From Diplolepis rosae (lineage: Eukaryota > Arthropoda > Insecta > Hymenoptera > Diplolepididae): DNA of 64,000 nt. The stretch spans positions 4,154,001-4,218,000 of the forward strand of contig JAPYXD010000553.1 of assembly GCA_030998225.1 (NCBI GenBank). The letters are read 5' to 3'. Positions 46,013 through 57,705 of the stretch are shown in pieces. The notes under the pieces were generated by a model. The model saw only the letters and a list, made by a program, of their open reading frames with translations, had not been told where the DNA came from and made no database searches. Numbering within the stretch: position 1 is the first letter of the stretch; every line of letters starts with the position of its first letter. The position numbers and the translations under genes were made by a program.

Positions 46013-46840
46013 CTATGACAAAGGAGGTTTACGTTTTCTATAATTATCTGATTTGTCAATTATTTTTACTTTATCAAAATTGAACTTGTGGCCTGGATGC
46101 CAAGCATATTTCGTTAAAGCAGTCCATTTTTCCGGGGGGTTATAAACATCTTTTTTATGTTCATGTATTCTAGTCTTTAAGGGCCGTTTAGTTGTACCTA
46201 AGTAAGCTGCTGTGCAGTCAGAGCAAGGGATATTGTAGACGACATTAGCAGTGTCAAGTTTTGGAATAGGGTCCTTGGCTGATTTAAAAAAGTGCGAGAG
46301 ACCATTGGTATTGCGAGAAGCGATTTTTATATTGAAGGGTTTGAGGATAATACCTGACAGTTTTTCCGATAGCTCTTGTAAGTAAGGCAATGTCACATAT
46401 TTAGGGGTTTGACTTGTTGATTTTGAGTGCGTTGTGTGTGTGTGTGTGTGTTTGGGACTCTTTCAGATACTTCGTGTGTGTGAGTGTTCTTTCTTGAAAC
46501 TCTCTGTGAAAGAAGGTTTAATCTCTTTTTTATGACGGAATTTACAAATGCAAGTGGGTAGTTGTTTTGGAGTAAAGTAGATTTTATTTTTTGGATGTTT
46601 TCTTTGTGAAAATTTTTTTGCGCTAAGATGATACCGCTGTCAACCAAATTGTTAATAACATTAATTTTGTAATTAAGTGGATGGTGCGAATGATAGTGTA
46701 AAAATCGGTCGGACCACATCGGTTTTTGATACCAGTTAGTTTGTATATATTTTCCATTTCGAATAACAAGAACATCCAAAAAACAAATTCTATTATTTGA
46801 TTCTTCTTCTACTGTAAATTGTATTTTATGATAATAGTTA
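46013..46840 (-). pseudogene. Penelope-like element: RT end and GIY-YIG endonuclease
   Basis: Two minus-strand frames. 46393-46840 encodes the RT C-terminus (FLDVLVIRNGKYIQTNWYQK, FLHYHSHHPLNYKINVINNL, YPLAFVNSVIKKRLNLLSQR). 46013-46396 carries YLQELSEKLSGIILKPFNIK and the GIY-YIG region NVVYNIPCSDCTAAYLGTTK, then PLKTRIHEHKKD. This nuclease domain next to a PLE-type RT is diagnostic. The 5' two thirds of the RT are lost at 46840, where Gypsy sequence starts. A (GT)n run (about 46434-46452) lies at the frame junction. Confidence 0.8.
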
Positions 46841-46842
46841 TT

Positions 46843-47960
46843 AAAAATGCCACACTGGATAAACTCCGAGGAGCGTGGTACCTATTCACCATCGACCTCA
46901 AAAATGACTACTGGCATGTGCCATTAACAGAAGCAAGCAAGTCGCTCACCGCCTTCACGGTCTCGGGAAGATGTTTATAAGAATTAAACGTTATGTCTTT
47001 TGGTCTACATTCCACACCCTCTATGTTTCACAGACTGCTGGACCAAGTAATCACACCCGACATGGCCCCCCCACGCATTCGCCTACATGGACGACATAGT
47101 GGTATGACAGCCGATCTCTGTCAAAAACCGAATAAAATTATTCGACTACTGAGCTCGAGTGCCTAGCAGTCAAGTGGGGTATCTGGAAAAAGCGGGACTA
47201 CCTCGAGGAGTACTATTTTACCATCTTGACGGACCATTTATCTCTAAAGTGGCTCGGGCAAATGGACAACCCCTCCGGCTGCCTCGCCCGTTGGGCCATG
47301 GAACTCGCCCAATGGGACTTCATGATGAAGTACCGAATGGCCAGCGACAACCTGCTCGCAGACACCCTCTCAGGCCACCCATTGCCGGCATGTGAAATTT
47401 CTAACCCAAAGGACTGGTACCATCACCGTAGGAGGATGGTCGAAGAAGACACCTTGGATCTTAACGATACCAATCCAGACGACCAATGGAAGATATGCGT
47501 GCCTCGAACAGAGCAAGAAAGGGTGCTAAGAGAAGCACACGATGAACCGATGGCGGGTCACCTGGGCATAGCAAAAACACTGGTGCGCCTGTTCCATCGG
47601 TATTACCGGCCAAGAATGTTAACGAGAGCCGCAAAATATGTCCGCAGTTGCCTCAGTTACCAAAAATACAAAGCACAACAACAGGCAACCGCCAGGAAGA
47701 TGCGCGCCACCCACGTGGAAAGACCCTAAGAAATTGTCTCCACCGACCTTATAGGACCATTACCGCGATCCACGGCAGGTCGCGCTTGGCTTTTGGTCAC
47801 ACAAGACCGCTGCGCAAAGTGGGTCGAGCTACAACCCCTGAAGAAAGCCACCGGGAAAGCAGTAGCGTAGATCATAAGGACCCAGATTTGCCTTCGGTAC
47901 GGTTGCCCTGAGGTTATCGTGTCCGATAATGGACGCCAATAAATGGGCGCTCCCATGAAT
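46843..47960 (+). pseudogene. Ty3/Gypsy pol fragment (RT, RNase H, integrase)
   Basis: RT blocks FTIDLKNDYWHVPLTEASKS and FGLHSTPSMFHRLLDQV, then MDDI by frameshift, end near 47100. After a deletion the RNase H end (TDHLSLKWLGQMDNPSGCLA, RWAMELAQWDF), the integrase zinc-binding region (EAHDEPMAGHLGIAKTL, then CLSYQKYK) and the core STDLIGPLPRSTAGRAW with VIVSDNGRQ follow to about 47940. The integrase lacks its Glu block. Several stops are present. GC content is higher than in the surroundings. Confidence 0.8.
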
Positions 47961-48175
47961 GGCCCTTGGTGAAGCATAGGGCTCGACATGAGGTGCCCCT
48001 AATCGAGCTCTACCTTGGGCGGCTATTGGACTTACAACGACCGGATTCACCAATAGGTTTCCCCTGTCAAGTGCCAATGAAAAGGCGCTCCCATGATTCG
48101 TCCTCGGCGAAGCGTAGGGCTCGACATCAGGTGCCCCTGATCTAACTCTACCTGGGGCAGGTATTGAACCTGAGA
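47937..48175 (+). repeat. imperfect tandem duplication of ~95 bp downstream of Gypsy
   Basis: GGCGCTCCCATGA, GCGTAGGGCTCGACAT and AGGTGCCCCTGAT-like blocks occur at 47937-48032 and again at 48082-48160. Possibly part of the Gypsy 3' region. Confidence 0.5.
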
Positions 48176-48560
48176 CTGAACCGAACACTACTGACCGCAC
48201 TACCGAACACAACCGATCGCGCACCTCATTCCCTGGGGCGTCTGGACCCGACCGCCTTGAAGGCCGACCGAACCAGTACCCTCGGCCCTCTGGATCCCGC
48301 CATGGCCGAGGCACCGTGGGTCCTACCCACGGACTCAGATACCGCTAAAAGCGTCCCGCCCTGAAAGAGACACTGACCTGACCCGAGACCGACGAACACA
48401 CGGACTGAACGACGGAGGTTCGACGCACCCCTAGGTGGAGAACCAGGCTCCGTGATACGATGTACCCTTTGTAACCGCCGGCTTACTCGGGTTTACCCGT
48501 CTATTTCAGAGCTCGTCGGGACGATTGATCCTGTGAACGAAAACCGCCAGGCTGGTACCT

Positions 48561-48618
48561 CTACACCCGCGTACGCACACATCCACACACACACGCATAC
48601 GCATACACATACACGTTC
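48561..48618 (+). repeat. CA-rich microsatellite
   Basis: Short runs of (CA)n with CATACG variants. Confidence 0.7.
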
Positions 48619-48689
48619 ACAACACTCACGACCACTTACACCGACGCACTTAACCTCTATTATGTACACTTACACTGTTAAAGATCAAT

Positions 48690-49993
48690 GTTTATTTTCC
48701 ATATCCGAAACATTTCTCTTACTAGGTGGTGTCGCAGTGTTCAAATCATCTAAGATTAGTGTTTGGCCCATTTATTTAACTTTTAACAAGTTACCTTTTA
48801 AAATTAGAAAAAAAGAGCAAATACTTTGCTTTCTTGCTTATATTATGGCATGGCCATAGTAAACCAGACATGAATAGGTTTTTCAATAGTTTTCGTCTAG
48901 ATTTATAAGAACTCTCAAACTGTATTGAGATATTTGTGCAAAGCATTAATTAACCTATATAAGTAACAGTTCTTCTGTCAGGAACTTGCGAGACACATGT
49001 TTTTGCATTTCCTTATAACAATGAACTAAGCCTAAGAACTTCTGAGAACACACAAACATTTGTTACTACAGCTTCTTCAGATCAACCTCTAATAGCTGTG
49101 AAAGGTCCAACAGTTATTTCGCAACTAATTCGAGATTTCATTTAGGGTATGGGACTTGATCTCATGCATGCTGTTGATGGTGCTTCCGTCAAAAGAGTAT
49201 TGAATTTACTATTTGATGTTAAATATCGTGCACAGCTCTTCTCCTTGTATGCGTTTATTGATGTTATTAATAGCAAACTAATGTCAATTAAATCTCCAAA
49301 ATTTGAACATCGAATGCCACTTTCTATTGTAGATTTAGTTCATCGGAAGGCAGCAGAGTTAAAAATGTGGTATTATTATTCCATTCTAGTTTTGCAAGGA
49401 GTTCTTAGAGAAGATTATTTTAGATATTATCTTCTTTTAGTAATAGGAATAGCAATGCTTCGTTTTGAAGTAATTACACCACAAATGATCCAAATCAGTC
49501 TGGACTTTATAAACGCGTATGTTCCGCAATTTCAGACTTTATATATTTTACGTTATTGTTCGATCAATATACACCAAATTTCACATTATCCTGATATCGT
49601 AGAAAGACTTGGACCACTGTGGTTGTATACATGTTTTGAGTATGAAGATTTAAATGGACAATTGTTAAGACTGATACACGGTACTGATCACATCGATACC
49701 CAAATTGCTAATTCATAGATTCAATTTATTACAATTGATTAAGTTAATGGAAATGTTACCTAACGGTGAAATAAAAATTTTTTGTCAAAAAAAAAGAAAC
49801 AAATGAAAATCAATGAGAAAATTTTGGAGCATTGCTACAGCGTTGATGCTTATAAGCATACTGTACAAATACCGGAACTAATTCAAAGCACAATGAAAAA
49901 TATTCAAATTTTGAGAATCTTCCGAATATGGACGTTTTCAAAGTTATTAAGAAATGGGAAACTGTATGTATCAAATACATATAAAAAACTATA
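48690..49993 (+). pseudogene. CMC/Tnp2-type transposase relic, sibling of the copy at 54.6 kb
   Basis: Fragments in order: VFKSSKISVWPIYLTFNKLP (48738 on), then after a damaged stretch MGLDLMHAVDGASVKRVLNL (49149) to CFEYEDLNGQLLRLIHGTDH, and in the +1 frame EIKIFCQKKKKQMKINEKIL to FRIWTFSKLLRNGKLYVSNT. All have clear counterparts in the transposase at 53961-57521. The N-terminal third and the middle D-block region are lost. Orientation is opposite to the 54.6-kb copy. Confidence 0.7.
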
Positions 49994-51587
49994 ACTTTAT
50001 ATCAATGACCAACATGTTTTGAATGAAATGAAACTTTCGAAATTAATTTATATTTTACATGAAAAATGTAATTATGCATGTAATATTTTTCGTACTCAAA
50101 TCATATTTTAATACGACTGCCTTATTTCATGGAACTTTCAACACGATCATCATCAATTATAACTTAATTGCAAAGTCCATTTCTTGACTTAAATTTTTAC
50201 ATATTCAAAATTAATTCTCATGAAAAAAGTCAGTCAGAATTGAAATGAGTATTAAAAAGTTTCAATCCTTATGAATTCCATTTCTTTCAAATCTATGAAG
50301 TATAACAACTAATAATGAGCAGAATTCAAGCCCTTTGAATGCCGTTTTAAGAATCTCAAAACTTGTTAAACAAAAAATTTTTTAATTTAAAACTTTTAAA
50401 GTAGTACTACTTTTAGTACAAGCTCAGAATTATATTCTTTTTAGTGTATCTCTTACGGTTTTATAAATATCTCAAAATTCATGGGATGAAAAATTGTTTA
50501 ATTTACAAAATATATATGAGTATATAAATTTAATACATCTCAACTTACCGTGCGTCTTATTTGATCAGCTTGCCTGCCTGCATGAGTGATCGCATACTGC
50601 GACGCATATGTGTCGCACTGGTATGCCCCTCACGCCTTTAAACCATTGCGCACGAGATTACTGCATTCTCATTCGCACACGTGATCCGCATGGCGTGCAA
50701 GTGTCGTGCCACGCACGATTGTTATCTGGGTAGGGATATTATGTTAACTGTATTGAAATTTATTACAATAAGAGTAAGGTATACTATTTTTGTATGAAAA
50801 TGTACAATTTGGGAATAATAAATTTTGATGTTTCCTATTGTAGAATCTGAAATAAAAAAAATTAGTAGAGATAGTATTATATTGTACAAAAATAAAAGAA
50901 GTAATAAAGAATAAAAATAATAGAAACTACTATCTTTCATAGAAACGAGGAAGTTTACGAAGTCTTGAAGAAATGTTTTACTTTTTGCACTAAATTAGAA
51001 TTGGTAGTAACAGTCTACTACGTTTGTATGTAGAGTGACACACAACACGATACATACATATATATGAGAGAGAGAAAGAAACTCGAACGTCGCAAACAAG
51101 ATGAGCAGATAATTTTTGTAAAAGCACTCTTGTCACTACGGCTTTTTCTTCAAAATTGAGTTGCATTTGGAAAAAGACTTGGAAAAGGCTTTGTGAAGTA
51201 AAGTGGAGGGCGAGGTTTTTTACTTTGGAGAGGCTCGGTAAAAGGGAAAGGAGAGAAAAAAATGTGTACAGATGTACACAAGATGACCAGAATACTGTGA
51301 CAAAAGAGGGCTATGAAATTTGAAACGAGTCATAAACAGTCAGTATATAACTATTGTAAATTTCTACCGCAATCTACCGAAACATGTGACTGTGGTTTTT
51401 TATTCAGTCACAGTCTCGCAAGATTAAGATTGAATTGAGTTTAATGTTCTGATACCTGTATCTGGACATTATGAAACTTGTAACAGGAATAATTTAACGT
51501 TTTTTTAGAGTTTTTAATGCAGATACAAAGTGTTAAAGGTCCTGATACTTGTGTATGGAAATTATGAAACTTGTAACAGAAATAATT
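49994..51587. other. no gene seen; one GC-rich palindromic patch
   Basis: Mostly AT-rich. 50570-50720 is GC-richer with GCGACGCATATGTGTCGC and repeated GCACACGTG/CGTGCCACGCACG words. No coding signal. Confidence 0.4.
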
Positions 51588-52135
51588 TTATGTGCCTCAG
51601 GCACGGAAACTCGTTTTTCCGTTACAGCTGAGAGTAAAGGAATGTTGTGTATTCCGTTACAGAGGAATACAATGTAAAAATTGAACTGCGCATGCGCATA
51701 TAGTCTTACAGCGGAACACAATCTTTTTCTTATTCTTCTTCTTCTCACTTCTTCTTCGTAGAGCGTTAGCACTTTACTGGCAAAGCCTTGTACATTTGAA
51801 CTGCGCATGCGTCTATTGAAATCCATTACTACTACACAAGATCGATAAAATCAAAGTGGCCGGGACTAGTTGTGACATATCAAGTGTAGTGACTAGCGCC
51901 GCAAACAACTACAATACTAGATTAGATTCCAGTGTACGCATAAAAACTCGTATCCGCACCAAAGTAACATAAAATAGAATACGCGCCAATGCACACAATT
52001 CTGGAAATTGCGAGACTCGCGACAATGCTCGCAGGACTGATCGCGCCTCGGCTTCGTCTCGGCTTCGATCTCCTGCGAGCATTGTCGCTCGTCACGCAAT
52101 AACCCTCGTTGTGCGCCTAGGCACGAAATATACTA
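51588..52135 (+). repeat. family X short repeat, copy d (most complete)
   Basis: Begins ATGTGCCTCAGGCACGG and includes TTGAACTGCGCATGCGC, the CTTCTT stretch, GTTAGCACTTTACTGGC, a strong stem-loop (about 52018-52035 with 52072-52090, GCGACAATGCTCGCAGGA and complement) and the terminal GTGCGCCTAGGCACG. Both termini are small palindromes. No PLE insertion. Confidence 0.55.
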
Positions 52136-52509
52136 TTTCCGTTTTTGGGATGAATGGAATTTAATGCAGTTACATGTAACTGGAATTTTTGTTAAAGTTT
52201 TGCAATTTTATGATAGATTTGATAAAATTCGATAAAACTTGGTTACAGTTTGACAGTTAAAAGATACGTTTTTTGAAAACTCAATGTTACATTACATAAT
52301 ATTAAGAAACATTTTTCAGAAAACATTTTTTCCAAATTTTGAAATGCATTTACTAAAAACATCATAGATGTCGTTAAATCTTAACGTTGACTTTGTAATA
52401 TAACAATTTGGTAAATTTCTAAGCATTTAGAATATTGTAAATTTTTTAAAAATTGACAAGAGAAGTGTATTTTTGAATTTGATAAAAATTCGCATTTTTC
52501 AAAGAGGTT

Positions 52510-52923
52510 GAAGTTAATTGTTTAACAGGGGGAGGTAAAAAACAGGTCGGTTTTCTGTGTCTTTTCTTTGATTAACAATATCAGATTTGCTGGCTATATG
52601 GGTCATTTCTATTATCATTCGTTTTTTACAATTCCTATATCTGTCAACTATGTTTACTGCATTAAAATCGAATTTATGGTCTTGATTCCAGGTATGTTTA
52701 GTTAATGCAGTCCATTTATCAGGGGGGTTGAAGACATCTTTTTATGTTCAGTAATACTAGTTTTAAGTAGACGTTTGGTTGAACCTATGTAGGATGAAGT
52801 GCAACCTGTACAGGGTTTGAGAATACCTGACAGTTTTTCAGAGAGCCTTTGTACATATGGCAAGGGCATATATTTAGGTAATGTGACATGTTTGTAAACA
52901 TGTCTGCCATGATATTGACCCAA
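52510..52923 (-). pseudogene. Penelope-like element GIY-YIG endonuclease fragment
   Basis: Minus-strand frame with LPYVQRLSEKLSGILKPCTG, CTSSYIGSTKRLLKTSITEH and, after breaks, homology to HTWNQDHKFDFNAVNIVDRY in the region to 52560. The first Cys block of the nuclease is deleted (LKP joins CTGC). Directly upstream on the minus strand the RT is missing and LTR-like repeat starts at about 52924. Confidence 0.7.
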
Positions 52924-53590
52924 AATTCATAGAATTTCTATTCATTACGTTATTTTGGAATTGGGTCAGACTCTTTTTATTTCCACATTTAAATTATCAA
53001 CGGCAGATATATAAAAAAACCGTAAAAAGTAAGGCAAACGTTTCGACCACATATGGGGGCCCTCTTCAGTGCCATAAATTAAAAGATTAATTCAAAATTT
53101 CATTTAAAGAATAAAATATAGGAGATTACTAAAATAAGTCAAGGGATAAATATCAAAAACTTATCTCATAGCTTGCAGATCAAAATGAAGCAGTCATGTA
53201 TGCACGACACGAATTGAAGAAATATGTCAAATTCACTGTATATAGAAAATCTGATACAACGAAAGAAACTTAGAATTTTGCAGAACGGACCGCCCGGAAA
53301 ATTTATTTATTTATTTTATTCTTTATTTTTTTATGAATGTAAATAGATAAATCTTGTCAACCGAACACTAGTCAATTTTGAGAATTTTTCTTAAGGACTT
53401 TGTTACCGAAGTCTCTCAAGGATCGAGTTGAACTGTTTTAAAAACCGATTCAGGACATGTGGCTTTGCTGACTGACAATTTTTTTTTTATAAGAATTCCT
53501 GAGAGGTTCTTTTCCTCCTTGAAGAAGATAATTGTCCTATAACTAGTTAAGAAATTCGAGACGTTTATGGTGATTTTCACGAGTGGACAG
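52924..53590 (-). mobile_element. Penelope-like element LTR-like repeat
   Basis: Full set of blocks as in the 12-16 kb array: CTGCCATGATATTGACCC, hammerhead, GCAGAACGGACCG, GTTACCGAAGTCTCTC, AATTGTCCTATAAC. It is cut at 53590 by the CMC-type element; its continuation (GGCGTGTATTTTTTGAACG) is at 60607. Confidence 0.65.
53033..53063 (-). ncRNA. hammerhead ribozyme (PLE type), intact core
   Basis: Minus strand: GGCA, CTGAAGA, GGGCCCCC, ATATGTGGTC, GAAA, C, GTT, TGCC. Same layout as the copy at 15479, with paired GGCA/TGCC helix I and complete CUGANGA/GAAA boxes. Helix II is slightly weaker (GGTC). Confidence 0.55.
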
Positions 53591-53960
53591 CCCGAGTCGA
53601 AATTTTGGTCCTACATTGAACCTGCTAATTCTACATAAAGCCTGGTTTGATTCTGCTAAAGCCTGGACATCCTACTTTGATTCTGTCACAGCCTACTCAT
53701 TCTGAATTTAGTCCTCTTGTAGTCCTCCCAAAATCCCCACAGTTTTTTCCCAGTCCTCCTTTAATCCTCCCATAACCTCCACAGTATTTTCTTAGTACTC
53801 CTTTAGTCCTTCTACAATCTCCACAATATTTTTAGATCCTCCTTTATTCTTTTTGATAGTAATACCCAAAATTTTTTGAAATTTTTAATATAAAACATGA
53901 ATATTCAATAAATTATTAAGTAAAATATAATTATATTCATTAAAATATTGCTAAATAATT

Positions 53961-54558
53961 TTATTCCAGTTCTTTCTGGTTTACAGGTAGTCCAATGAAC
54001 ACTTGATTTTCGATATTTATGTAAATGCAAATTGAACAAAGACTTGCAATTGGAATAGCGATTGGATTATTGAATATAACGCATTTTTGTAAAAAGTTTT
54101 GACTGTCATATCGAAAATTATCGCCTTGAACACGAAAAACATCATAGCAAAAAATTTGTCGTCCAATTATTGCAAAATACATATTTTCACAATCACAATT
54201 CTGTATCTCGCAATTACAATTTTTAACTTTAACGAAGCAATGGAGAATACCTAAGTGTAATTGATCATTATTATCAATATATTGTGCTGCGGCAGAATAT
54301 GTCTGTAAATTATCTTTATAAGTTTCTGATACAAATAATTTTCGATTTTTCAATAATCTTGAGAATTGCCATACTTTGAAATTTCGCAAAATTTTGAAAT
54401 TTTCCATTGCATTTGCAATTAAACCAGATAATTATCTAATATACTTGTATACACCAACGCTATAACAGCTGTCCATAATTTTTTCAATAATTTTTACTTG
54501 CCGTTTCTTTTTTTGACAAAAATATTTTATTTCCCCATCGGGCAACTTCTCTATAAAT
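53961..54558 (-). pseudogene. C-terminal extension of the Tnp2-type transposase in +1 frame
   Basis: Past the stop at 54559 the homology to the sibling copy continues in the +1 frame: KFIEKLPDGEIKYFCQKKKR, YSVGVY, one TAA near 54433, then KVWQFSRLLKNRKLFVSETY and ILHCFVKVKNCNCEIQNCDC to the stop at 53961. The sibling at 49.7 kb switches frame at the same place. Either the C-terminus is reached by an unseen splice or frameshift, or both copies inherited one lesion. Confidence 0.5.
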
Positions 54559-57521
54559 TTAGTCATTGTAATAAAGCGATTTTTGCGAAATTGCTATCTG
54601 GGTATCGATATTATGTGTACCGTGAATGAGTCTTAATAATTTTCCATTTAAATCTTCGTACTCAAAACAAATATACACCCAAAGTGGTCCAAGTCTTTGA
54701 ACGATATCAGGATAATGTAACAATTGGTGTATAATAATGGAACAGTAACGTACTCCGTATAAATTTTCGAACTCCCTAACGTATCTGTGTAAAAAATCGC
54801 GACTTACTTCGATCATTTCAGATGTGATTACATCAGAACTGAGAACTGAAATTGCGGTTAGTAAAAGGAGATAGTGGTCAAAATAATCTTGTCTCATGAT
54901 ACCTTCAAGAACAGGGATAGAATAATAAAAGAACCACATTTTCAGTTCCGAAGCCTTCCAATGAACTAGATCATTAATAGAGCGTGGCATACGATGAACA
55001 AATTTTGGTGGTTTGATCGAAGTGATTCGGTTATTAATAACATCAATAAAAGCATATAATGAAAAAGGTTCTGACCGATGTTCAACGCTGAATAGTAAAT
55101 TCAGTACCTTTTTTACGACACCACCGTCAACACCGTGCATGCGATCAATCGCCATACCTTGGATGAAATCTGGCATTAATTTAGAAAAAGCTGAATGGCC
55201 TTTTACACCCATTACCGGATTATCTTCAGTAGCAGTGCGAGCAAATCTTTCTGTATTTTCTAAAGTTCGCAATACAATATCATTTCGATAGGGAAATGCT
55301 TGAACGCGGCACCCTTTTGTGTTTAAACAAACACTTTTGCTTTCACACAAACAAAATGAACAACCGTGAGTACCATTAAAATTTACAAAATTTAGACATT
55401 CACTCCTAGCTGGTGTGTCGGAAGTTCCTGCTAGAAGAACTCCTCTTACGTTTAATATAACATCATTACTAGGTACATATACTTGAATACCATTGGAAAG
55501 TTTTTTCAAGTCTGAACGAAGGCTGTAAACAAATCTGTTCATATCAGGCTTTGTATTACCATGCCATAACCCAGCAAGTAGAATATTTTCCCTTTTTTTT
55601 CTTCTTCCGAAAGGCAACTCATTTATAGTTAAGTAAATAGGCCACACGTTGATCTTAGAAGATTTATAAACTGGAATACCATCTGTATACCATGAGAGAG
55701 AAATATTGTTTGGATTTGATAGGAAACCATTGTCCATCCATTCTCGATACAGACTGCCATCATAAATGTCTGTTATGGTACCAGGTGGTTGCATAGGTCT
55801 ATAAAAACGCTGCTGTAGACTGTTATAAAAATCCTTCCTCTTATACATTTCATTCAATTGATTAAGAAATGGTAATTGTACAAAGTAACAGATTTTCTTA
55901 TTTGGGCAGGTAGGGCAAATATCGTTACTTGACCTTAACTCTCGTATACATGTTCCACAATAATAATGTTTTTTCATTGTTTCTCCATCGAGAGAAAAAT
56001 ACTTTTTGAATTTATATAAACTATTTTCATTCAGATCTTGACGTAAACAATGGAAGTTAATAACAGTTATGATGTCTGAAAGACATGACATTGAAATATT
56101 ATGATGTAGTAAGATGGTTAAAATTAACAGCATACTTTGCATAACATTCACTGGAGCTCCTCGATACAGGGGCTGTTCATTTAAATCATCATCGTTATTA
56201 GGAAAAATCTCAGCATACTCATCTCCACTTTCCGCTGAACTGTAATAACTGCTGTTATATTCATTGACCTCACTTGATTCATTTTCATTATCTGACGACC
56301 CATCCAAACTTCCATCACTTGCGTCATCGGAATCTACCTCGTCTCTGTAAAAAAATATTCCTCAATCTTCTACAAAGAATTCCAAAGTACACCCAGAAAA
56401 AAGTTTATTTGAATCAAAGTAAACTTTTTCTGGGTATAGATAAGCAGGGGTACAACTTAAATTGTCCAACTTTGTCTCAAAGTTTTAACAAAGCATGAAA
56501 CATTTTATATGAATCTTTATCACTTGAAAAGAGTTCTAGTTCTTAAGTATCTTATTTCATAAAACATTGACATCTTTAACCCCTTCGTTAGCACGAACGA
56601 TTTGACTAAAAGTGCCCAAATTGTACACGATTTTTTTTTTTTTTTAAACTTTTAATCGAAAATCTGTTTATCGTCATCTAAAGTTTTTATTTTCAGAAGA
56701 AAGGATTTTCACGTTAACTTTTTTTATTTTCATTTATATGTAAAACGCTTCACAAGAATAAAAAACAGAAAAAAGATATTCATTCTTGTTATTTGATACA
56801 ATACCAGTTTGCCGAAAAAACTTGACCTATTTTATTTAAAAGAATACAAAATTAATGTTATCTCATCCCAAATTTTTTTCAATAAATGACGGATAAACAC
56901 ATAAATTGGATTTAATACTTGTTCCAGAACTTGAGCCAACTTCAGGTGTGCTGCTGCAACAAGTCAAATTTTTTCAGAAATTTAACGATAAATAATTTTC
57001 TATTATTATTTACCCAGGTTCATTTGTTTGATTTCTTTCATAGTTTTGTTCATCAATGTATCCCTCATGGCGATTCCGGTTTTCTACTCTAACTTCTTCT
57101 TGCGGTACATCGACGTGGTCAATATGTCTAATAATGATCTAATATTATTAGTAAACGCAGTAAATATTATTTTTATATTAGTAATTACATAGTGAATGTA
57201 AGTAATTCATCATAAGAAATTATTTGTGCATGAAAGATGAAATCGTAAAGTTTTTTTTTGCTTCAAAACGCATTTTCAAACTTCACCTTGCATAAGAACA
57301 AAATAAAAATTTACCTATAATTTAATACGATTGAGAACAAATTAAAATTTAGAATTTATAACGAATTGAGAGTATAATATAAGAGATACTTACACCTCCT
57401 CTGGCGAGAAAGGCCTTAGAACGTGTTCTACATCATCATGTTCGTTTCTAGGATTTCTGAGTAAGAGTAATCGATCTTTTCTTCGACGCCCACCAAGTTC
57501 ATCAAGAGCTTTTTTAGACAT
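54559..57521 (-). CDS. Tnp2-type (CMC/CACTA-like) transposase, three exons
   Basis: Exons 57394-57521 (ATG at 57519-57521, MSKKALDELGGRRRKDRLLL), 57014-57127 and 54559-56344. Donors are GTAAGT and GTAAAT; the acceptors before exons 2 and 3 end in TAG and CAG. Both junctions are phase 2, giving one open frame of 675 codons. The third exon has an acidic Ser-rich start, a Cys pattern (CGTCIRELRSSNDICPTCPN), LSWYTDGIPVYKSSKINVWP, ENILLAGLWHG, TSDTPARSECLNFVNFNGTH followed by CSFC, and AIDRMHGVDGGVVKKVLNLL. These are blocks of Transposase_21 (tnp2), with Asp in YTDG, TSDTPAR and AIDRMHG as likely active-site candidates. It should cut and move the element. It is divergent from the accessory gene, 184 bp apart, and may be functional. 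Confidence 0.7.
56391..56435. repeat. small hairpin in the transposase intron
   Basis: ACCCAGAAAAAAGTTTA and its complement TAAACTTTTTCTGGGT flank an 11-base loop, in the intron just upstream of exon 3. Confidence 0.55.
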
Positions 57522-57705
57522 ATTGTCCAATAACTTCAGTTCTGTACACTGGCAACTTGTACGTAAATTAACATAAATTGTTCAAATTGTTGACAGCTTA
57601 AGGTTATGTTATTTTCATTCAAACAGTGTAGTGTTGGTTACTGAAGAGTGTCGCGTGGCTTGGATCGTTCTATTTCTAAATTCCTTCTATTTTGTTCAGT
57701 CTACA
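57522..57705. promoter_or_regulatory. putative bidirectional promoter between the two element genes
   Basis: 184 bp separate the ATG of the transposase (minus) from the ATG of the accessory gene (plus). The stretch contains TTGTTCAGTCTACA just upstream of the plus-strand ATG and several AT-rich patches. No experimental-grade motif is visible; the call rests on gene order. Confidence 0.4.

Noticed and set aside
47159..48364. Extra frames overlapping the Gypsy fragment on both strands
   Set aside because: Shadows of GC-rich pol sequence; only the frame matching RNase H and integrase is meaningful.
55013..55291. 92-codon plus-strand frame within the 54.6-kb transposase
   Set aside because: Antisense shadow of the transposase coding exon.
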